A stretch of 64,000 nt of DNA from Rhizophlyctis rosea (GCA_027596075.1 JADGJC010000010.1:120435-184434), one strand, 5' to 3'; positions 45,805-61,921 are shown, counted from the stretch's first letter. A program made the numbers and translations. The notes: generated from the letters alone by a model not told the origin.

Positions 45805-47289
45805 ATGTCAACTTCGGTTCCACTTTTGACGTCCTTGCCGGTGGAGCTCCTGATCGCCATCTTCCACCAGTGCCGTCACCCACGTTCGATCTGCCGATCG
45901 GAACGAACCTGTCAGACATTGCAAATAGCCTGCAACGATGACACCATATGGCTCACAAAGTTGCGTAGACTGATCCCGGGTAAAGGGGCGATTCAGCTGC
46001 AGAAGGGGGAGCGCTACAAAGACGTCTTTCGGAAGGTGTTCTTATGGGAAACATTCCGCCTCAAAAAAGGCGTGAGAATGCTAGAGTACGAGGAACGGAC
46101 GAAAGAATGGTTGCTGGAAGGTACTTGGAAAGATGGACTGGCCGAGGTTGACTATGGTACCACTTCTCTCGAGTGGCATCACGGCAGTCGTCTTGAAGTC
46201 TGTCCAAATTACATATTAGAAACACCAAACTACCATAGCACCATCTCCGCCAAACCTACCGGAATCCGACCCATTCGCAACAGACCTAATCCTTCGACAC
46301 TCCCATCACATTTGCCACCAAATGTGATCCCTTTACCCTCCCTACATGCCAACGTCATTCCCGCTGTTGATCTCACGGGAGCCATAAACTTCTACAACCC
46401 CGAAACCTTCGCCCTGCAACACAGAATCGACAACGTCAAACCAACACCATCCCCTCAACCATTCCTCTATTCAAACACGTTCATCATGGTCCACGAAATT
46501 TTGCGTTTTGTAACCGTGCATCGCCTAGAACCTGGTGTTTTCCAACCAAAAGTGATCCACTACCACCTCCCACGCGACCAGGACCAACCCAACCAAGAAC
46601 TCCATACCAGCCCGTACTATCCAGCACTAACGACCAACGGAAGCACTGCGGCCTGGTTGAACTCCGAGGACAAAGTGGTGCTGTGGCACTTTGACACACC
46701 AACAGCATCAGGATTTCCTCCTCAAATCATTGATACCCCCTTGGCCGGATCCCATCGCCTCGTCATGACCCGCACCCACCTCGCCGTCCTCAACCTCTAC
46801 AGCGACATGCGCATCATGATTCTCCGACTCGCAACCCGCCAATGGATCTGTGTAACAGGTGCAGAAGTCCACGCCCGCCGCGAAATCCCACCAACCCTAA
46901 CCACCAAAGAACGCGTCAAAAACCGGTGGGATGCCCGGATGTCCGTATCGCTTTCCAAATGCGGGACTCGGATTACCGTAGCGAACTACGTATTAGACCA
47001 GTACGGGGAGAGTGATTTTGTGTGGGATGGGGATACTGGTGCGTCACATCAGGAGAGATGGGAGAGGGAACGGGAATATAATGCTCGTAACGGGTATGTG
47101 GGGATTCATTCAACGGGATTTGCGTTGTTGGATTTGGGGGCGAATCGGTGTGTTTCGGCGTATCGGCAGATTAAGATTTCGTACACGAAGAAGGACGGTC
47201 GGGCTTGGCATGTGGATGGGAATTGGGTGTGGTATGTGCCGGGTGGGAACATTGATATTGTGCAGATAGCGTTTGTGAAGAAGGATTAG
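45805..47289 (+). CDS. F-box protein, single exon
   Basis: F-box proteins recruit substrates to SCF ubiquitin ligases through SKP1. The frame has no intron and gives 494 residues from the ATG at 45805, or 514 from 45745. The N-terminal F-box is seen as VPLLTSLPVELLIAIFHQC followed by CQTLQIACNDDTIWLTKL. The rest (about 400 residues) shows repeated strand-like segments with W and H spacing, such as STAAWLNSEDKVVLWHFD, which suggests a WD40-like beta propeller, although the repeats are weak. The substrate is unknown. I prefer the later ATG because the family's F-box usually begins near the N-terminus. Confidence 0.8.
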   Translation: MSTSVPLLTSLPVELLIAIFHQCRHPRSICRSERTCQTLQIACNDDTIWLTKLRRLIPGKGAIQLQKGERYKDVFRKVFLWETFRLKKGVRMLEYEERTKEWLLEGTWKDGLAEVDYGTTSLEWHHGSRLEVCPNYILETPNYHSTISAKPTGIRPIRNRPNPSTLPSHLPPNVIPLPSLHANVIPAVDLTGAINFYNPETFALQHRIDNVKPTPSPQPFLYSNTFIMVHEILRFVTVHRLEPGVFQPKVIHYHLPRDQDQPNQELHTSPYYPALTTNGSTAAWLNSEDKVVLWHFDTPTASGFPPQIIDTPLAGSHRLVMTRTHLAVLNLYSDMRIMILRLATRQWICVTGAEVHARREIPPTLTTKERVKNRWDARMSVSLSKCGTRITVANYVLDQYGESDFVWDGDTGASHQERWEREREYNARNGYVGIHSTGFALLDLGANRCVSAYRQIKISYTKKDGRAWHVDGNWVWYVPGGNIDIVQIAFVKKD

Positions 47290-47513
47290 TGGGTATGGTG
47301 GTTGCGGATGTAGGTGGTGGAGGCTGTACAGGATTGCCAAGGTTTAAGGACGCATTTCTTAATAGATATTTGTGTGTCTTGCATGAAGTTCCTCCCTTAT
47401 GAAGAGCGATATTGACGTGATGAGTTGCTACACTGTCCACCCATATTACGCAATCGCGAAGGTCTACATCTTTGTATGTTATTGATGTAATTGGCACATT
47501 TGGTGTTTAAATT

Positions 47514-47610
47514 GGTCTGATAGTGTAGTTGGTTATCACGTATCCTTCACAGCTTCTGCAAAAGAAGATGAGCACGGATAAGGTCTCCGGTTCGAACCCG
47601 GATCAGACCA
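47514..47610 (+). tRNA. tRNA-Val (anticodon CAC) with a 23-base intron
   Basis: Acceptor GGTCTGA pairs fully with TCAGACC (47603-47609), base 73 is A. The anticodon stem TATCC pairs with GGATA and the loop reads TTCACA + C with anticodon CAC (47548-47550). The intron 47552-47574 sits after base 37, the standard position. The T arm TCCGG-TTCGAAC-CCGGA is perfect and carries box B. The D arm has the family GTGTAGTTGGTTATCAC form. No CCA is encoded, as expected for a nuclear tRNA. The mature tRNA is 74 bases long. Confidence 0.95.
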
Positions 47611-47621
47611 TCGGCAACCCT

Positions 47622-47777
47622 GAACCACATGCTACATTTTGTTCTCCTTCGCATATTATTGAACCACATGCTACATTTTGTTCTCCTTCGCATATTATTG
47701 AACCACATGCTGCATTTTGTTCTCCTTCGCATATTATTGAACCACATGCTACATTTTGTTCTCCTTCGCATATTATT
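47622..47777. repeat. Tandem repeat, 4 x 39 bp
   Basis: Four head-to-tail copies start at 47622, 47661, 47700 and 47739, each GAACCACATGCTACATTTTG and then TTCTCCTTCGCATATTATT. Only one base differs: copy 3 has G where the others have A (CTGCATT). The array begins 11 bases after the tRNA. Because 39 is a multiple of three, both strands stay open through it (EPHATFCSPSHII on plus), but this is a by-product of the period and not evidence for a protein. Confidence 0.95.
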
Positions 47778-48097
47778 TTTTTATCCACAAGCAGATTGGG
47801 CAACTTGAAACTCAGCCTTCCCCCCCTTGGTGGGTACTCATCACTCAGGTCTTCTTGAGGAAGAAGCCGATTCTCACAACACGAGAGCTATCGTCATCTG
47901 CAACATCCGAGCCACAACCAACCATCTTGAAATGCTCTTGTTATCCTGGCTTGTCATACCCAGGAGTGGTTGTCATACCATAACACATGCCAAGTCTCAT
48001 GGTGCCCAATCTCATGATGCTAGGCAAATATATTACAATGCTTACACCCATGCCCCCAACTTTTCATCCAACCTCACACAACCTTCACAACCCCACA
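47778..48097. other. Spacer downstream of the ISWI gene
   Basis: The 3' UTR of the minus-strand ISWI gene is expected here. Nothing else is recognised. Confidence 0.4.
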
Positions 48098-53258
<5,161 letters not shown>

Positions 53259-55282
53259 GGGTGTCAAGTCAGTTGGAAGTGTGCAAGCCTGCGACTAAAA
53301 TATATATATATAAAGATAACAGTTGACAGAAACGGCTCAGGTGGCTGGTTGAGCTGTAAGGGCAAATTGGTGTAAAAGTGGAGGAAAAGCTTGAGCAGAG
53401 AAGGGACAGAGCAACAAGAGGAAATGTTATTCTTGGAAGTTGATCGCTTTACTGATGAGTCTGATCTGAACTAATTTGGCAAGCAGCTCAGTCCAGATGG
53501 CCGGACCCAGATTCCTCAAGAACTTGCCGGCTGGAATCGGCAAACACCATCTGATGCAATGCTATGGTAAGCGAACAAGCCTCTGAAAATGTCCGTCATT
53601 TCTTGCCCCTTCTAAAGTGTCAAGGGCTTCGAAAAGATGCATTCAATTTCAAAAGAGGAAACCGGTAGAGCTTTTAGGAGTAAGTGAAAGATGGTATATG
53701 TATTATACCATTCGTCCAACAGCTTGACGTCGATACATCGCGCTGATTGGTGGACAAATTAGTACTTGCTGCCACCAACCTACCAATCTGCCTCCGCTGC
53801 GATAGCGAACTGTCCAGACCTATCGTCGGGACCACCAACTTTACAAAGCTTCTAAAGCCAGTCATGATGCGCAATCGGAAAACACTGCAAAGGGTTGCGA
53901 ATAAGTACTGCGAAAAAGCAAAAAAAAAAAAACTCGTTCGGACACGCGTTCGGACACAAGTAAACAAACGGTGGGGTCCTAAAGTTGAGGAAGACCCCCA
54001 TTCCAGACGCTATTGTTGTAAACAAAGAGGGTTCATGAAGATTGCAAGGCACTTTCATAATATCAGAACAAATCTCATAAGAAAACTGTTTTGACATATT
54101 TACACCCACCAACGGAGGAGCTGGAGGGTGGTGGAACTGTGGAGTGTTGCTCTTGAGTCTCCGAAGAGGTTTTGTTGACCACCCGAACCGAGGACTGTGA
54201 GGGTCCTTGGCGGTAGTCATCCGATCGCGTCCCACGCATGACTTCAATGACTTGCATTGGGACAGTTCCGGATCCCATCCCGCCTCCTACAGACAGTTAA
54301 ATCTGACCTCCTTTAGACCGCTATATCGGATAGGGATGCTTGGATGCAACTTCACAACGGCTTCCCCGTCACCACCACCAAGTGTCACACGGCCATCCAC
54401 TCCATCCTGTTCCAATCGCCATCTGCGCCCCTTTCGCGCCATTCGGTCATTGGGACCCTGCATCCTTAGGTTGCGCATCGGATGTGGCTTATTCCCCTTG
54501 GCGGTACAGTTTGACAAGACCGCCTGGCCTCCACATGCTGGGTGGCCCAGCTCCACCTTCACGTTCCCAGATCCACCAGAACACCCCCTTTCCCGTTCAC
54601 GTTGATAACTTTGACACAAAGTGCCCCTGACTCCGCTTTTCCCACCCTCTCAGGTTGTAACTTTTATGTGCTGACTTCCCCTCCTGCACGTTGACTCGCT
54701 TTTTTATTTTTGTTCAGTAACGACATTTTGGTCATCGTCTGGCGTGCCTAGTCAAAAGCCAACCGTATTGAACCCTGATAATCAAAGTATCGCAACCACG
54801 AAGCCATAACGCAACACCAGCTCCAAACTCCCACTACTCACGCGACACCGTGGCACGCTCGCCGCCACCACGTCCAATAAGTACGGGTCGAACCTCCATT
54901 TCACACAACTATAGAGGTCCAGGCGACCTCTTCACCGGAAACGGCGAGAGACCTCCTTTTCGTGCGTTTCCGGCTGCGAAAACGAAGACCTTCTGTCGCT
55001 ACTCTCTCTTTCGTACTACTTCTCAATAGCCGAATCCATCGATTCATCCTGTCTTGACCATAGCTTCGCCCATTTTCTTGGATTTGTAGGTGGGCATGAG
55101 GAATCCTTGTCTGTCATTCCTGTACATCGGTCATCGATAGGCGTGAAGTCATGTGGTTGTGGCATTCTAATGATGTGATTCTCAACTGATGCATCGGCTT
55201 CCTGTTTGTACAGTTATATCCCAATCTCCAAAACGCCGCCACCATTGCCCATACCAATCTGAAATCCGAAAGACTTGACGCG
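53259..55282. other. Gene-poor region between ISWI and the Yippee gene
   Basis: Contains the ISWI promoter, a TATATATATA run near 53300, a possible lone exon at 53497-53565, an exact hairpin at 53691-53711, a 14-A run near 53919 followed by two GTTCGGACACxx words, and a pyrimidine-rich leader before the Yippee gene. No gene with homology is seen. Confidence 0.45.
53691..53711. repeat. Perfect 8-bp inverted repeat
   Basis: ATGGTATA and TATACCAT are separated by five bases (TGTAT). The element can form a hairpin and is symmetric, so it could be a protein-binding operator-like site. It is AT-rich, so chance is also possible. Confidence 0.4.
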
Positions 55283-55944
55283 ATGGGAATCATTTACAAG
55301 CGTTATCTTGACGGGACCGTTCACTCGACAACAAAGGTGCCTTGCTCAATCATCCGCTCCGTCGAGGCCCATCAATTTTGCTGATACATCTGGATAAACG
55401 CAAAGATTTTTGGTTGTCATGAATGCAAAACTCATCTCACGACCGCCGATGCGATACTTAGTCGGGTGAGCCGGTCATTTGCTGCTTATAGTCAAGAGTA
55501 CGCTACTGTCCCAGCTGACCCTCGGATTTCGACAATAGAACTTCCAAGGGCAGCACGGGAAAGCGTATTTATTCAATAGAGTGTAAGGGGTGAAGAGCGC
55601 TTTGAAGGCGGATGCCCGAATCTCTGACATTCTGCTTTTCCATTGATATTCCACATCAGTGTGAACATCGGTACCGGCGAACCGGAAGAACGGACGATGA
55701 CCACTGGCCTGCACACCGTCAGAGATATCTGGTGCACCTACTGTCAGACAATAGTCGGATGGACATATGTGAGTCCCCCCCGTCCCTCCCCTTCGCGATG
55801 CAGATCTTCGTGCTCTCGTCAAGATCTCCCACACACTCGGCAACTCACATGCCGCTCAACCGGCAGGACAAGGCCTATGAGGAATCACAGAAGTACAAGG
55901 AAGGCAAATTCATTCTCGAGCGGGCGTTGATTACCGACGTTTGA
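55283..55944 (+). CDS. Yippee-like zinc-binding protein (YPEL)
   Basis: Five exons, 55283-55336, 55406-55465, 55539-55582, 55660-55768 and 55867-55944, give 114 residues, the normal length. The Yippee fold binds zinc through two CxxC pairs: FGCHECKTHL in exon 2 and CTYCQTIVGW in exon 4. Other hallmarks are NFQGQHGKAYLFNRVVNIG, TGLHTVRDIWC and SQKYKEGKFILE. YPEL proteins are linked to cell division and growth control in animals, and to a MOH1-type stress role in yeast. The N-terminus (MGIIYKRYLDGT) is shorter in its hallmark than in animals, where an extra exon is possible, so the start is slightly uncertain. Confidence 0.95.
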
Positions 55945-57139
55945 AAGACAGACAGGTGGTTATATACTTCTCTTGCTTTGACATTGCAAACTCTTGCGTC
56001 CTTTCGGACACATGACGCAATGATGAACTCACTGCCGGTACATCCCATACCCAAAAGTGTTTCATTCGACGCCGCAGTGGTCCTCTCTCTTATTTTTGAC
56101 ACTCGTACCCTGCCCTTGTTCGGTCAGTCCATCGTGGATTGTTCTCGGCAGCGCAAACGGCACATCATCGCTTGACAACCGACAACCTCTCCTTTGGTTT
56201 TGGAGCATTGCATTTTCTCCCATACATCATCTGTATATAAGTCCGTTCTGCTACCCTCTCTTTTTATGTGTTTTTGTTTTTGTACTAACAGCCCTCCAAT
56301 CGGAGAGTCCTTTGTTTTTGGAGTATTGGTTTGCTCGCGCTTCCTTTTTTATTCCAGTGTTAAAATGTAGTCCAAGTGTGAAATTTTTGTTTACTTCCAC
56401 GCGGGGCTGGATGATATGAATGTTGAGCAGTGAGTGGGCGGATTTGGTCAGAAGCCGGGTGCGTGCTGGTGGCCTATGAGACCGTTCAAAGAATGGATTA
56501 TTCTGCATTAAGGACGTCTTCAGCAAAGGAAAATATCACAACCAACTGAGGAGTGTTGCAAGAACTTGTGACCGAGGACTGTTGTGTTTATTATTCAATG
56601 CTTCCATAATCCAAATGAAATGAATGCTGCGCCACCGCTACATTGGGCCCTTCATCTCGCACCGTCTCTTCGCAGATCCCAAATTTCTGCCAAAAAATAT
56701 TTGATTGGACTTGGTTCATCGAGAGCACGATCATTCGCATGCATCCTTCTGCTGTAGTATATAATAGAATTCTTGATAAGATCTTGCTTGTTAATCCTTT
56801 GCTGAACATACTTTCTACTCGAAACAGAGTGGTAAACTGAGGTGAATCAGTCATAGTATCAGTGAGGCACGGACGCAGACCTCCGTTCCCATAGGTCCCG
56901 TGGCGTAGAGTAGCGCGTGGGTCAATCAACGTTTTCGCATAGTCATTGAGCATCGACAGTGAGGCAGAGCCAGGCGTATGTAAATCACGAGGTTGTTGGT
57001 TTCCCACGATTTTCTCCTCTCCCACCACTTCCGCATTGGTTTCATCATACCACGCAGCACCAGTTGATAGTTTAGGATAGTACCGCAGTGCAACAGCCAA
57101 AACATAAGACCACTGTATATCTGGCATATACATCAACAT
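55945..57139. other. Spacer between the Yippee and DCAF12-like genes
   Basis: A 235-codon frame is open on the minus strand at 56591-57298. It overlaps the DCAF12-like start, lacks motifs and has no clear splice support, so I do not call it a gene. The rest is T-rich leader and 3' UTR. Confidence 0.4.
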
Positions 57140-58942
57140 ATGGGCACGAAACGCACATACCTCGCAGCCCGTGTCTGCGAAAAATGGACGTACCCACCCC
57201 CGGACGACGACACCACTTGTGACAACGACTCGTTCCCGCCCGTTAACGTTGCGTCGTTCCTTCGTGCTCGGGAAGCGGTTGCGCGGGGGGGGCCACATAG
57301 GAGCGGCAAAAGAACATGGCGGGGAAGGAAGGAAGGCAGTACCTTTGGATTACCAGAACTGGAGGAGGGAGAGTGTTGGGAGTCAACCGATTCCATCAGT
57401 ACCGTATGCGAGGACACGATAATGACACCACCACCCACTATATACCGGCGCGAAAGAGATGATTTAGAAGAAACCTTTGCATCAGGACAAGCCTCCCTCC
57501 CCTCCTACATCTCCCGCCGCATCCCCTCAACCCTAACCGAACGCGAATTCGTCCTCGAACAACAAGATAAGATCTTTGCCTCCACCTGGCTCTCCGACAC
57601 CAAAGTCGTCTACGGCACCAAATGCAACAAACTCTTCGTCCTTAACGTCCTTACCGGTAAACGCGTCGAAATTCCTTCTATAGCTCACCATTCCCACACC
57701 ATCCCGCATCATTCGTCCTTCTCCACACCTTCCTCCATGTACTCCTACAATCCAAGAATGCCCGCACTTGCCGACGTTCAACCCGCAGCATGTGGAATCC
57801 ACTCCATAGCAATCAACCCCTCTCGAACGCTCCTAGCCGTCGGTGCGGGGAAACCGACAGAGTACATCCAGGTATACCACCTCCCGACCTTCACACCACA
57901 TTCAGTGTTGGTGGGACATACAGATATGGTCTTTTCCGTTGCGTGGTTGGATGATACGACCTTGGTTTCGGGTTCGAGAGATACGACGACGAAGCTTTGG
58001 AAGGTTGATACCGCCCCTTTGAGTATATACGACACACCAACAGTACCGACCATCACGGCACTAGACGGCACACTCATCTCCATCATCCACCCCCTCATCT
58101 CCCGCAAAGAACACACCGCGAAAGTCCGCGACCTCCTCATTGACAGTCGTCGTTCGCAGGCTGCTACGCTGGGGTTGGACGGCTACCTCAAACTCTGGTC
58201 AGTAACACCACAGGATCTAACAACGGTATCATCCATACCCCTTTACCACACCTCGGAAACCGTCTGTCTAGCTCTCGACTCCCTGCACACGCTCTACGCC
58301 ATCGGGTCGCAGAGTCATATATCGTTAGCGGACCCACGGGCCGGGAGTGTAGTGCATGCGGTCGAGAGTTTGGATGAGGGGTGGGGAGTGAGGAGTTTGT
58401 CGATCAATAGCGAGGTTGTTACGGTTGGTGGCGGGTTTAGCAGGATTTCATTTTATGATTTGAGGGCTCAGAGGTATATTTTTTGGGATTCTGCTGCTGC
58501 TGCTATGCCGATCGTACCCAACTCCCCCACCGACAACGACAACAACCTCCTCTCCCCTACCACCACCTTCTCTTCCACCTCTCCCATCCCAACAACCCCC
58601 ACACACCGCCCCTCAACCCCCCTCCGCCACATCCCTTCAGACTGGACCTGGCAAGACGGCGACCCAACACCGCCCCGCCCCCCCTCCTCCCACACATCCT
58701 ACCGCCCCCGCTCCCTCCCCACAACCCGCATCCCCCCCAAAATCCACTCAACCCTCACAACCCACCTCCGCACCGGCACGGGCTGGCTCCTCCACGACAG
58801 AATGTACAGAGACCATTTCGTAGGGTGTGAAGTGCGCAATGCGGTGTATAGTTTGAGTTATGATGGGAGTGGGACGCGACTTTTTGCGGCGGGGGGGCCG
58901 TTGCAGTTGAATTTGAAGGGGTGTTATGCGGCTGTTTGGTAG
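57140..58942 (+). CDS. DCAF12-like WD40 protein (CUL4-DDB1 substrate receptor)
   Basis: DCAF12 proteins are WD40 substrate receptors for the CUL4-DDB1 ubiquitin ligase. This frame has no intron and 600 residues. It follows DCAF12 closely: LPSYISRRIPSTLTEREF, then KIFASTWLSDTKVVYGTKCN and LFVLNVLTGKRVEIPS, the next block ACGIHSIAINPSRTLLAVG, then FSVAWLDDTTLVSGSRD, LGLDGYLKLWS, VCLALDSLHTLYAIGSQSHI and finally GSGTRLFAAGGPLQLNLKG. The first 120 residues and a proline-rich insert at about 455-540 are extra. The ATG used is the first of the open frame, and a later start is possible. Confidence 0.9.
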   Translation: MGTKRTYLAARVCEKWTYPPPDDDTTCDNDSFPPVNVASFLRAREAVARGGPHRSGKRTWRGRKEGSTFGLPELEEGECWESTDSISTVCEDTIMTPPPTIYRRERDDLEETFASGQASLPSYISRRIPSTLTEREFVLEQQDKIFASTWLSDTKVVYGTKCNKLFVLNVLTGKRVEIPSIAHHSHTIPHHSSFSTPSSMYSYNPRMPALADVQPAACGIHSIAINPSRTLLAVGAGKPTEYIQVYHLPTFTPHSVLVGHTDMVFSVAWLDDTTLVSGSRDTTTKLWKVDTAPLSIYDTPTVPTITALDGTLISIIHPLISRKEHTAKVRDLLIDSRRSQAATLGLDGYLKLWSVTPQDLTTVSSIPLYHTSETVCLALDSLHTLYAIGSQSHISLADPRAGSVVHAVESLDEGWGVRSLSINSEVVTVGGGFSRISFYDLRAQRYIFWDSAAAAMPIVPNSPTDNDNNLLSPTTTFSSTSPIPTTPTHRPSTPLRHIPSDWTWQDGDPTPPRPPSSHTSYRPRSLPTTRIPPKIHSTLTTHLRTGTGWLLHDRMYRDHFVGCEVRNAVYSLSYDGSGTRLFAAGGPLQLNLKGCYAAVW

Positions 58943-59503
58943 GGGTGGGAGGGAGGAAGGGATGAGTGGGCGGGAGGGGTGGGATGTAGGGGGCGTAGGA
59001 GGTGTTTTTTTTTTTTTTTGGTTTTGCTTTTCCGCTTAGCTGTTTTCTATTGCTGTTGCTGAAGCTAGTAGGGAGGGAGGAATTCCCTTTCCATGGTGGG
59101 CACAAATCCCACTTTTCAAGTATACTTCTGTATAATATGCATCTAAAGAGTTTTTGCAAAACGTGCGTCAAGTATGCCAAACTTTGAAGGAGCAAAAATT
59201 CCAACCCCGTTCTTTCCTCTCTGGCAACTCGCCATCAAAAAGAAACATAAATATAGATATGGGCAGGGTAGAATCAGCGAAATGTCATTTTCGAATGCGC
59301 ATTTTCTACAGGTTGATCGTTCACGGGCGACTTTTTGCCTGATCAGACTGATATTGAGCTCTTATGCTATTTACATTTTCTACCATTGCTTACTTGTTCT
59401 ATCTACACAACCTGCATTCACTACATTTCTCACGATTTGACCCACTACCCTACGCACTATTTTCTCCCTTCACACAAACACCCCTCTTTTCCAACCACAC
59501 AAC
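58943..59503. other. 3' region of the DCAF12-like gene
   Basis: Includes a 16-T run at 59005-59020. No gene is seen between this and the end of the monooxygenase gene on the opposite strand. Confidence 0.4.
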
Positions 59504-60931
59504 CTACTGCACCTTCTCCTCCCCAACCCGCCCACGCCCCGCGCCCACGCCCACAATCCCCTTCACCCCCCAAACAACCCACCTCCCCACAACCCAAACC
59601 CCCGCAAAAGGATAACAAACAACCCTACAAACCGGCAACAACCAACTCTTATGCCCCCTCCACGGCCCCACAAGCTCCGCATACCCCTTCCTCTCATCCA
59701 ACCCCGTCCCAAACAACCTCTCCCCAATATTCGGTCTCAAAAACGCGCTTTCCAATATCATGAACATCCGTCTTGCGGCTACCTCGCCTACAAAACTGGG
59801 ACACTCGTTCTGGTACATCGCGTAAGATGTTAGGCCTTCGATGTCTTTCATCCGTTTGGCGGAGTATGTGGAGAATGTTGTTGATATCCCGACGGTGCGA
59901 ATGGTGTTGTGGAAGACTAGACAGTCTTGAAGGCCGGAGTTGATGCCTTCACCTACGGGTGGGATAACGCTATGTGCTGCGTCGCCGAGGAGGAGGAGCC
60001 ATTCGGCGTGGTGGAGGCGCGGGCATGAGACGATTTGGCCGGTGAATGTTCTGCGGGTGAAGAATTTTCTTGCCTCATCTTCTGTTAAAAGCGGTGCGAA
60101 GCGTGGACAGAGATTCTTAATAAGGTTTTTCAGTGCTTCGACGTTAGCGGGCGTGGCTTCTTTCGACAGGATAAGGGATTGTTTTGCGGGTGGGTCTGTT
60201 GGACGGGTGGAGAGGACGCATGTCCATTGGGTTTTCGGGGGGGATGAGATGGCGGCTGTGTATGCTCCGTTGAAGATGTAGTGGACTTTTGGGTCTAGGG
60301 TTGGGGACTCGGTGCTGGGTGGGGCGAAGAGGACGCGGAATTCGTAGGTCCAGGGTGTGAGGGTTGGTGTGAAGGTTGGGTCGTGTTGGGCGAGGAGGGT
60401 GCGGGTTTGGGAGTAGGCGCCGTCGCAGGCGAGGATTTTGGAGTGGGAGGCGTCTACGTGGATGATTTCTGTAGTGGTGGTGTTGGGAGATTGGGCGCTG
60501 AAGGTAAGAGTTTGGGAGTCAAAATCGATGGAGGTGATTTTGTGACCGAATTTGATTGTTATGAGGGGGTTGGTTTTCGCATATTCGTAAAGTTCTAGAT
60601 TCACAACCGCACGAGAAGTGCCCACAACAACACCCGAATCAATCTTCGCATATCGCCTATCGTTAGGTCCATACACCTGCCAAGAATCGACCAACTGCCC
60701 CGACTCGCGGATCTTGTCGGCCAAGGCAGGATCAACCTTCTCCAACGCGTGCAGGCCGCGCGGGTTGACGCCTATCGGGTAGCTTTCTTCTGGGTTGTTG
60801 GGTATGTCCAAGTTTCGTTCGTATACGGTGCTGCGGTAACCTTCTTTTGCGAGGAGGAGAGCAGCGCAGAAGCCTACCGGTCCTCCACCTATGATGTGGA
60901 AATCAAGAAGTTCTGCGTCTGTTCGAGCCAT
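59504..60931 (-). CDS. FAD-dependent monooxygenase, kynurenine 3-monooxygenase type
   Basis: The frame has no intron and gives 475 residues. It starts MARTDAELLDFHIIGGGPVG, where GGGPVG is the dinucleotide-binding motif of FAD hydroxylases. A second FAD motif is LLLLGDAAHSVIPPVGEGIN followed by GLQDCLVF, which is the KMO-like GDAAH wording. The C-terminus has hydrophobic stretches (SWLLPVCRVVCYPFAGVWVV), matching the outer mitochondrial membrane anchor of KMO, which makes 3-hydroxykynurenine in tryptophan breakdown and NAD synthesis. The match could also be to another aromatic hydroxylase, since the substrate loop is divergent, so the assignment is to the family only. Confidence 0.82.
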   Translation of the reverse strand: MARTDAELLDFHIIGGGPVGFCAALLLAKEGYRSTVYERNLDIPNNPEESYPIGVNPRGLHALEKVDPALADKIRESGQLVDSWQVYGPNDRRYAKIDSGVVVGTSRAVVNLELYEYAKTNPLITIKFGHKITSIDFDSQTLTFSAQSPNTTTTEIIHVDASHSKILACDGAYSQTRTLLAQHDPTFTPTLTPWTYEFRVLFAPPSTESPTLDPKVHYIFNGAYTAAISSPPKTQWTCVLSTRPTDPPAKQSLILSKEATPANVEALKNLIKNLCPRFAPLLTEDEARKFFTRRTFTGQIVSCPRLHHAEWLLLLGDAAHSVIPPVGEGINSGLQDCLVFHNTIRTVGISTTFSTYSAKRMKDIEGLTSYAMYQNECPSFVGEVAARRMFMILESAFLRPNIGERLFGTGLDERKGYAELVGPWRGHKSWLLPVCRVVCYPFAGVWVVGRWVVWGVKGIVGVGAGRGRVGEEKVQ

Positions 60932-61676
60932 GTCGGTAGGATTGTAAGAGGTCGTTGTTCGTTGCTTTGAAAGTGAGAGGCGCTATTGTGCGTATTAGGT
61001 AGTGAAACAATCGCTGTGAGGTAGTGAAACAATGGCCCTGTTATGCTTTATGATGGTAGGAGTGGAAGGTGGATAAAATGCGACCTTCTCCTGCCCAGGG
61101 TGAAATGTGACGCAGTCAGCATGCGGGTAAACTAGCATTGATTTGTAAGCAACGGGAGACAATTTATGGGTGTCTTGACTGTCTTGGACAATTCGGAGCA
61201 ATTTAACCGTTGACCACAAGGGTCTAAGGGTCCTATCACATGCTTCTGAATACATTTTGGTATTTTACCTTGTGGGGAAACACACAATCTGCATTGTTCT
61301 TCGCTCCGCACTGCTGTTGCAACTTGCGTGGCTCAAGGTCACAAACTCACAGCGTATCAAATTTGACGATCGATCTGTTCCTTTGAGTTCCATTATGCCT
61401 TGGTCTACGCATAGGATTTCGTTCGATGAGCACGATCCGCAACATCTGATGTTCGATTTTAACATCCCCACTCCATTCCACCGATCTCGCCCACACCACG
61501 CCCTTCCTAGATCCTTGTTGGGTTCAAGCCCACTTGCGCAACCCAGTCTCAGCAACCTCAGCACGCTTCGCCAATGCAAATACAGCCCCGCTACCGCACA
61601 CATCGACTTATGGCAAGCAGAGGTATACGCCTAAGTTATGTACTCCAAGAAGAGCCATGAAAGCTTCACACACTCC
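60932..61676. other. Intergenic region
   Basis: No gene recognised. Open frames of both strands overlap and none has homology. Confidence 0.4.
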
Positions 61677-61921
61677 CTACATGTCACTGCATTTGAGTAC
61701 TGTGGTGCTGGACGATATATAGAAGCAAAACGACAGCATGGGCACGTCGATTCCTGTGTTGGACAGAATAGTCCGCAGCTGCTCCTGTAAGCCGCGCTCA
61801 TCAACTTCGGCCTTGCTGTCCTCCCAGACGACAGTATGTTTGTCGTCTAGTGTGCGAGTGGGGTCGAGGGCTCGCAGTTGCGTTACGAGAGGGTCATGAT
61901 CTTGTGACGCATTGACGGACA
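61677..61921 (-). CDS. Small protein of unknown function
   Basis: A frame of 81 codons from ATG at 61921 (MSVNASQDHDPLVTQ) to the stop near 61677. A GTATGT donor at about 62024, a TTGCTAAC branch-like site and a TTCCTACAG acceptor just upstream indicate an intron in the leader, so the locus is likely transcribed. The protein is acidic (DDKHTVVWEDSKAEVDERG) and has a hydrophobic end (MLSFCFYISSSTTV). It carries no motif I know. Later exons may exist. Confidence 0.4.

Noticed and set aside
47529..47858. Repeat protein EPHATFCSPSHII x4
   Set aside because: The frame overlaps the tRNA and exists only because the repeat period is divisible by three.
56591..57298. Minus-strand open frame of 235 codons
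   Set aside because: It overlaps the start of the DCAF12-like gene, has no recognisable motif and no better splice support than chance. It may be an antisense shadow.
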